The translations under genes were made by a program, and so were the position numbers. Positions 58,534 through 64,000 of a DNA stretch of 64,000 nt are shown in pieces (positions within the stretch are counted from its first letter, which is position 1; each line of letters opens with the position of its first letter). This stretch comes from Hydractinia symbiolongicarpus (lineage: Eukaryota > Cnidaria > Hydrozoa > Anthoathecata > Hydractiniidae), in assembly GCF_029227915.1 (NCBI RefSeq), contig NC_079878.1, positions 26,873,501 through 26,937,500 on the forward strand, in the 5' to 3' direction. The notes below the pieces were generated by a model that was not told the DNA's origin, did not search any database, and saw only the letters and a program-made list of their open reading frames with translations.

Positions 58534-59650
58534 AAAATAGTGCGAGCTTTAATGATTTCACAAAACAAAGCCGATGTTGCTCAAAAAATTCCAAATTTTA
58601 TTGATCTGCTAGAGTGGGTAGATTTGATATTTGGTGATGCAGTTTATGAGACAAACAGATATCAATTGAAAGTGACATGAAAATTATCAGAACGCATATC
58701 CTTGATAGAATAGAGACTCAAGATAAGTGTTTTTTACGACTAACGATTTTGTTGAACTTGGGGATGTAACATTATCAAGGTTAATAATAGTTAATGGGCG
58801 TAGAGATGGTAAGCTTTCCCGTCTTGAAATTTTGGATTGGAATATGGCAAAAAACGATGAATGGATTGACAAACGAAATATGTCCCATTTGGATGAATTT
58901 GACAAGATCTTAATGAAGTTTTTGAAAGTTACGTATATAACGGGTATGGAATTGGATTTTTATTGGAAGTGCTGTGGTGTAACCCCTGTATGTTAGTGTT
59001 AATATTTCTTATTCTAAATATTTTTAAGTTATTCCTGTCGTTCCAAAAATATAGTTGTTCATTTTTTAAATGAGATATCAATCCAGCTAACAATTGGAAC
59101 TTGTAATACATGAAGGAGAAAGAATATCGATGGAGCTGTGGTGGCTATACACTTTTCATTGCACTTTCTTTTACATCACAAAATGTCATTTTCAATTCAT
59201 TTTCTCTTGAAATAATAAGGGAACAATCATTTGGTACCTCTTCTAATACCCAAAGAAACAGAAGCTGCACTACATCCTTTGTCGTGCCCAGATTACCGTA
59301 AAATTGCTGGAATTCCGGTAGATAATCCTTTCATTTTTGCCACCACGCGACAGTCAGAAGATCATACTTCTGGATGGCATAGTCTCCACAGGATATTGGA
59401 AAATTTGCCGTCAAAAAAGCTTGAGAACATCAAGTCCACTGCTAACAAGCATCGGTTAAGTACGCTTTCGGTCTCTATGGATATAAGTCAGCAGGATAGA
59501 GACTTATTTTACAAGCATGTGGGCCACAGTGAAAAAATTAATCAGACAATATACTAAGCACCTTCTGGGTTAAACGAAGTCGTTAGAGCTGAGAAGCACA
59601 TAATGGATATTGATCGAAGTAAGCTATTTCATCTCACGGAAATCCTATGT
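58534..59650 (+). pseudogene. tyrosine-recombinase-like gene fragment with intron (unit 2)
   Basis: Same content as unit 1. The last exon is better preserved: it is open from about 59220 to 59557 without the frame change seen in unit 1. It shares the stop after QTIY and the stops in the N-terminal piece, so the gene was already broken before the duplication. Confidence 0.55.
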
Positions 59651-60365
59651 GTTAAACTGATTCTAATGTGCTACTTTTTCCATGTTGTATGATAACTTAC
59701 TACATTTTTCTGTCAATCAGAATAAAACGTGATCACAAAATTGACACATGTGAGTAGTGCTGGATAAAGAGAAAAATGGGGAAATAAATTGTTTGAATAC
59801 ATACTTTGTATAGCCAAACGAACTAATTTTATTTGCAATGTTAATTTTTGATCAAGCTCCACTGTTGCTTTTTTGAGACTTTTAGCCTCATTTATTTCTT
59901 AGCCGTTGCTTAAATGCTTAAAGTTAAGTAAGCAATTATTTTCAAATTTTATTTGTGCTTCTCTAATCGTCCCCAGCCTTATCGTTTTATCATTGAAAAT
60001 TTAGTGGAAATAAGTTCATTCACGTAAAAAGTATTTCAGTCTGTTTAATATAGGTTGACTAAATTACTGAAACTGTAGCATTTACTTTTCTCTAGGGTCT
60101 TCACAAAGCTTGGATGTGGGTTTCACTGGGAATACCATTGGTGAAAAGTTCCCCGCATATCTAAAAAATGATTAATATCGATTTGCACTTTAAGCTGTTC
60201 GGTTTAATTTGGTACCGGTTTAATTTGGGAATAGGATAATGTCGCCAATTTGATATTAAGATCATTTCGAAACTATTTTGGTTGTTTCATTATTTTAGGT
60301 ACATAGGTTATTAACCAACATTCGAACCATGCGTTGAATATCCTACGGTTTTGATCAATAAATTT
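59651..60365. other. non-coding stretch, possibly BEL/Pao 3' flank (unit 2)
   Basis: Copy of 54111-54827. No gene is seen. Confidence 0.35.
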
Positions 60366-60731
60366 TTAAGGCTTATCAGTTGAGGCAATAGGACCAACTG
60401 GTGACCTGTCATTGTTGCGGCCGAAGCGTAAACGATTTGGTGTTACTAGGTCAGCATTTTCAAAATCAGCTGTGACATCTCCAATAGCTAATGGGAGATC
60501 ATTAATACAATTGGCTATTTCTGTACCCAGAGTCTCCCACTGTAGTATAAAAAGTCTCTCATTTGAACTTGATTTTAATATAGATTCTTTAACTTGTTTA
60601 ATATTTCTTTCTACTTTAACATGCATAAAGTGTCCCCCAACAGGGCGTGTCTCGAATGTAATTCCCATTTCTTTGTGGAGTCTACCCTTATAATCCATAA
60701 ACGTGATTTTCATGTTTTTGCATCCACTCAC
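60366..60731 (-). pseudogene. BEL/Pao integrase C-terminal part (unit 2)
   Basis: Near-identical to 54828-55193. Differences seen are a Gly for Glu in the VEGHFMH region, Asn for Lys in VERK and Val for Ile in LITPNR. Confidence 0.8.
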
Positions 60732-60812
60732 TAATTGGCTTCCTTCGTTTGGTAAAAGAATTTTTGGATATCTAACCCCAAATGAAAACCGAATAAACGC
60801 TTGGATGAAACC

Positions 60813-61412
60813 TCAGGTGCTGTAATCTTCCATGACTTTTATGTTTATGGCTGATGTTGTGCTACAACAAAACACCAAGTACCAAACTTTTACAGTGGTT
60901 CTCTTGTTGTGTGGGGAATATGCCAAGAATGGGGCAGCTAGATCGACTTGACACACGTAAAACGCAGGAGCGATGCTGAGATTGTGGTTGGAGATCGGTC
61001 CCATAGCAACTTCGATAGTATGTTTCAATAGATATCGACATCTTTCACAATTTTTTCTGATAAGTTTTACTTGCCCTCTATCTTCGATTATGTGCACTTG
61101 CTTCATGACGTATCGATGAACGGTTTCGATACCGGAATGCTTAGCAACAGGGTGGTACCAATGAACCTCATTGATTATACTATATGCAATAGGTGAATAC
61201 TTAGCAACAATTGGTACAAAAAATGTGGAACTTGTCAAATCTAACATAACATCTGTCATATTGCTCGTGTTAGTGAACTTCTGATCTGGTAGAATACGTC
61301 CTGCATAATACAGCATGTTGTTGTTGTTTTTTTGATATTTTAGCATAAGCATTTTTTTTTGCAAATTTCTTAACTTCAGCGGTTGTTTTTTTCTAAAAGT
61401 ACTCTCTGGCAA
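60813..61412 (-). pseudogene. BEL/Pao integrase zinc-binding and core start (unit 2)
   Basis: Near-identical to 55275-55814, with the frame open 20 codons further upstream (PESTFRKKQPLKLRN). Confidence 0.8.
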
Positions 61413-61648
61413 CCTTCAAGTCATCATTAGCCAAGATAATTGTTTCCACTAGAGAGATGGACTTATTTGACTTTGTAATAAAACATTTAATATAAAGTTA
61501 CTGATAAATCTGTAAACAAGTCCAAGTAATCGCATAACTTAACTTAATCTATGTTTCAATGGATCAATAACGTAATTTGTCAATTGGTACCTGGATATTA
61601 CCTCGTCAGATATTTTTCTTAAACCTGTGAAAGAAAAAAAAAAGAAAA

Positions 61649-61885
61649 TTACAAAGTGCACGCACAAGTATCTGTTGATTCTTCATGCTGTGTAATTTCT
61701 TTTATTGTTTTGGATAAATCTTCTTTCAAATTTAGTGTGTTAACGTTGTATGCAGAAAATTTTGATAGGTCTGACTTCATCCACTCGAATCCTTCTATCC
61801 ATGTAGATCCTGGACTGACATCTAAGATAGTAGCACCTCGTCTAGTTCCAACATCGGCTATCATATCTTTACTTTTGGCGTACAT
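61649..61885 (-). pseudogene. BEL/Pao pol linker before integrase (unit 2)
   Basis: Copy of 56112-56348. It carries SKDMIADVGTRRGAT and STWIEGFEWM. Confidence 0.65.
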
Positions 61886-61998
61886 TCAATCATCACGTTT
61901 GCTAAATTTGGCGATATCAATTACTCGATTTCTCACCCATGTTTTGAGAGGTTTATTCTCATTTGTTATCCAAACAAAGCAATTTGACTGTCGGTTAG

Positions 61999-62500
61999 TT
62001 AGACTGATTCAACATGGAATTTTCCAAGAGATCTTTTCACAACAAAGCCTGTGTGTGCATTTAAGATAGCAGCAATTAATTCGGCTCTCGGCTGAGTTGT
62101 TCCTTCTGAAATTAATTCCAAGCGTGCACAAATAAGTTGACATGAAAACAAACCATCCTTTTTTAGGTAACGAGCATAAATAGCAGTATCGATTGTATTC
62201 ATGTCTAAATTTACGGCATCAGACGGTACTATTGCTCTGTCGAACCGAATTGTATTTCTTTCTTTCATCATTTCGAAATGTGAAGTCCAGAGGGGTTTTA
62301 ACTCATCAGGAATGGCGTCATCCCAACCAGTTTACGTTGTGATGTGTGCAGATCCAGTTGCAAGGAAGCAGTTAGTGGTGTCAATTTTCCTGTTAAATCA
62401 AAAATTTCTGCCACCTAGCCGACACCGATTCTCTGCGTTAACCTTTCTGGAATGGCTGCTGCATGTTCTGGTTTTCTTCCTCGAGATTCTTTGGTGAAAT
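61999..62500 (-). pseudogene. BEL/Pao RNase H (unit 2) and RT-RNase H linker
   Basis: RNase H as in unit 1 (YLKKDGLFSCQLICARLEL, QPRAELIAAILN). Beyond the duplication edge at 62300 the minus strand continues with the RT-RNase H connection, in pieces with stops. Confidence 0.7.
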
Positions 62501-62501
62501 T

Positions 62502-62619
62502 GAGTTGTATATCCAACTTGATTTGATCATTTTCAGGGTACCACTTTATTCCTGCAACAGGAGTTGTATATCCAACTTGATTTGATCATTTTCAGGGTAC
62601 AACTTCATTCCTGCAACAG
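62502..62619. repeat. 59-bp tandem duplication inside BEL/Pao RT
   Basis: The unit starting GAGTTGTATATCCAACTTGA occurs at 62502-62560 and 62561-62619. The period of 59 is not a multiple of three, so it breaks the pol frame. Confidence 0.85.
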
Positions 62620-62863
62620 ATATACTCTCTCCATCTGCGCTCAATTTATATGCTGGTTTTTGGTTTGAGAACGTAAAACCTTTAAACATATAACCTCCAC
62701 GACTAAGTACTGTTGTTAATTCATCTACTCTTTGATACGATTGATTTTGTGATTTTTCTCCAGAGAGACAATCGTCAACATAGAAATCGTTATGAATCAT
62801 TTCACATATTTCAGGGTATTCACACACAGAGAGCTTGGCTGTATCTCTTAATCCCTTTTCCAC
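62546..62863 (-). pseudogene. BEL/Pao reverse transcriptase, YVDD part
   Basis: Contains MIHNDFYVDDCLSGE (YVDD motif C) and ENDQIKLDIQL. The RT active-site aspartates are kept in this piece, but it is isolated by a stop near 62890 and by the 59-bp repeat. Confidence 0.85.
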
Positions 62864-62899
62864 CTGATTTCCGCTGGACTTGACACCGTATATAAGGGT

Positions 62900-63148
62900 T
62901 TAAATTACTTTTTTCACTGGTAGCTTCGTAATATCCAATTCAAATTGCCAAATGTAAAGTTGCAGACACCACTCTTGCTTTATTAACTTGGCGGTTTTGT
63001 ACATTTTCTGTACATCTGTATGAAAAGCGATTGGATGACTAAACCAACGAATGAAAATTTCCAGCAATATATTCATGTTATTGGTACCTTTAGCAAGTAT
63101 GTCATTTAAACTTGTTCCACTGTCAGGGTGTTGCGACGCGTGAAACAC
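62900..63148 (-). pseudogene. BEL/Pao reverse transcriptase, N-terminal motifs
   Basis: Contains HASQHPDSGTSLNDILAKGT, FIRWFSHPIAFHTDVQKMY and EWCLQLYIWQ, the BEL/Pao hallmark region with motif A aspartate in HTDVQKMY. Confidence 0.85.
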
Positions 63149-63151
63149 AAG

Positions 63152-63721
63152 TCAACATGGTGTTGTAAACGATTTTCCTAATACTACACGCCAGGGAATG
63201 AAGTTTTGGAGTTGGTGGTGTTTCAATGACTGGTGTTGTGTCGGTGTGAGGTTGTGCACAAACCCCACAAATCCAAGTGATTGCATTGTCTTTTCTGAAT
63301 TAATCATATCTTCCTTATCTTTAACAGATTTGTTAAGTTTTCTGAGTTGACTGTAGTAATCTTTCATTGCTTTTTTCTGGTTTGGAGCAAGTTTCACTGC
63401 AGGGTTTTGAATGAATGGTAGTCTGGCAATTGTGAGGTTACTTGATTCATCTACTGAAATCCATCGATCTATTAATTTTTGTTCCACTTCTTCCTTTAAG
63501 CTTAGAATTTCAATTTTCTCCCCATTTCTGCATTTCTGACATGATCTACAATCAACATATCTATATTTGATTTCTGAACCAACTTCTTCTACCTGATCGC
63601 ATAGTTTCTTTTTCCGGACGATGTAAGTGTCGGGACTTTCATGATTTTCTACTGACAGCTGGTGTACAAATTGATGACTGTCTTTTAGAATTCCTACATC
63701 TGGATTGACTTGATAGCCCAT
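63152..63721 (-). pseudogene. BEL/Pao pol region upstream of RT
   Basis: 189 codons with CRSCQKCRNGEKIEILSLKE, ARLPFIQNPAVKL and NQKKAMKDYYSQLRKLNKSV, as found just before the RT in BEL/Pao pol. A stop occurs at 63148-63152 before the RT piece. Confidence 0.8.
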
Positions 63722-64000
63722 TTTTTACAGACTATATAGCTGGCTAAGGTACAATTGTTGGCTAATATTCGATCGATTATGATGATGAAATTTGTCTATT
63801 TCTGTAAACACAGAATGTGGTCCTCCTACTACTCCTCTGTCACCGGATGCATTCAAAAGGGGGATCGAAAAATTGTCAAACCTGAAGGCAACTGAAATAC
63901 TACTTCGGGATAATATCGTAGGTACTTGATTTCAATCATAAAGTCGGTTTGACCTCCTACGGACTCTGTTAACTGTGGTAGATCTTCTATTATACCTCCA
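63722..64000 (-). pseudogene. BEL/Pao pol, further N-terminal sequence (window edge)
   Basis: The minus strand reads DFMIEIKYLRYYPEVVFQLP, SGLTIFRSPF and VVGGPHSVF, the region that follows the aspartic protease in BEL/Pao pol. A stop lies near 63725. It runs off the window. Confidence 0.6.

Larger units (their letters stand above)
56763..62300. repeat. 5.54-kb tandem duplication, unit 2
   Basis: Second copy. To its right the BEL/Pao pol sequence continues uninterrupted, so this unit keeps the original right-hand context while unit 1 keeps the original left-hand (USP Cys box) context. Confidence 0.95.
60366..63721 (-). mobile_element. BEL/Pao LTR retrotransposon pol, degraded
   Basis: Read leftwards from 63721: pol N-terminal region, RT, RNase H, a linker and integrase, in the usual BEL/Pao order. 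At least six breaks (stops, frameshifts, a 59-bp internal repeat) make it a pseudogene. The element continues to the right of 63721, and similar pol-type sequence is visible to the window end at 64000. Gag and LTRs are not recognised in the window. Confidence 0.85.

Overview
The window looks like AT-rich nuclear DNA of an invertebrate animal, most likely a cnidarian and perhaps a hydrozoan. This is inferred from spliced exons with GT/AG borders, an F-type lectin, ZZ and B-box zinc-finger genes, a CR1-like LINE with a 2A-like peptide, BEL/Pao pol relics and many short repeat families. Nothing here fixes the species.

Layout. 1-12 kb holds two host-type genes on the + strand: the last exon of a double B-box (TRIM-like) gene (3458-4337), and a multi-exon gene with four ZZ zinc fingers (6612-12035), whose splice phases agree across six exons. 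12-22 kb is gene-poor. It is filled by degenerate, nested tandem repeats and by three adjacent pieces of an interspersed repeat that starts with a GTGGA-AAAA-TCCAC hairpin. 22-25.3 kb has a 0.4-kb direct repeat carrying a possible exon, a 276-bp (TA)n tract and a broken Polinton/Maverick-type packaging ATPase. 25-37 kb is mostly non-coding, with one F-type lectin gene (two exons visible, 33650-34540) and a decayed lectin copy about 4.8 kb upstream.

37.7-64 kb is a dense transposon nest. It contains a 1.52-kb tandem duplication, a nearly intact LINE (41.4-45.5 kb), and copies in both orientations of a retroelement encoding reverse transcriptase, a CCHC-like zinc knuckle, a PD-(D/E)XK-like endonuclease and a ubiquitin-specific-protease (USP) domain. 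It also has a 5.54-kb tandem duplication (51.2-62.3 kb). Each duplicated unit joins a USP fragment, an intron-bearing tyrosine-recombinase-like gene fragment and part of a BEL/Pao pol gene. The second unit runs on into the rest of that pol gene, which leaves the window at 64000.

The most unusual item is the RT/zinc-knuckle/endonuclease/USP architecture at 46.3-52.0 kb. It is seen in two oppositely oriented copies, both broken. The active-site cysteine of the protease is replaced in one and deleted in the other.
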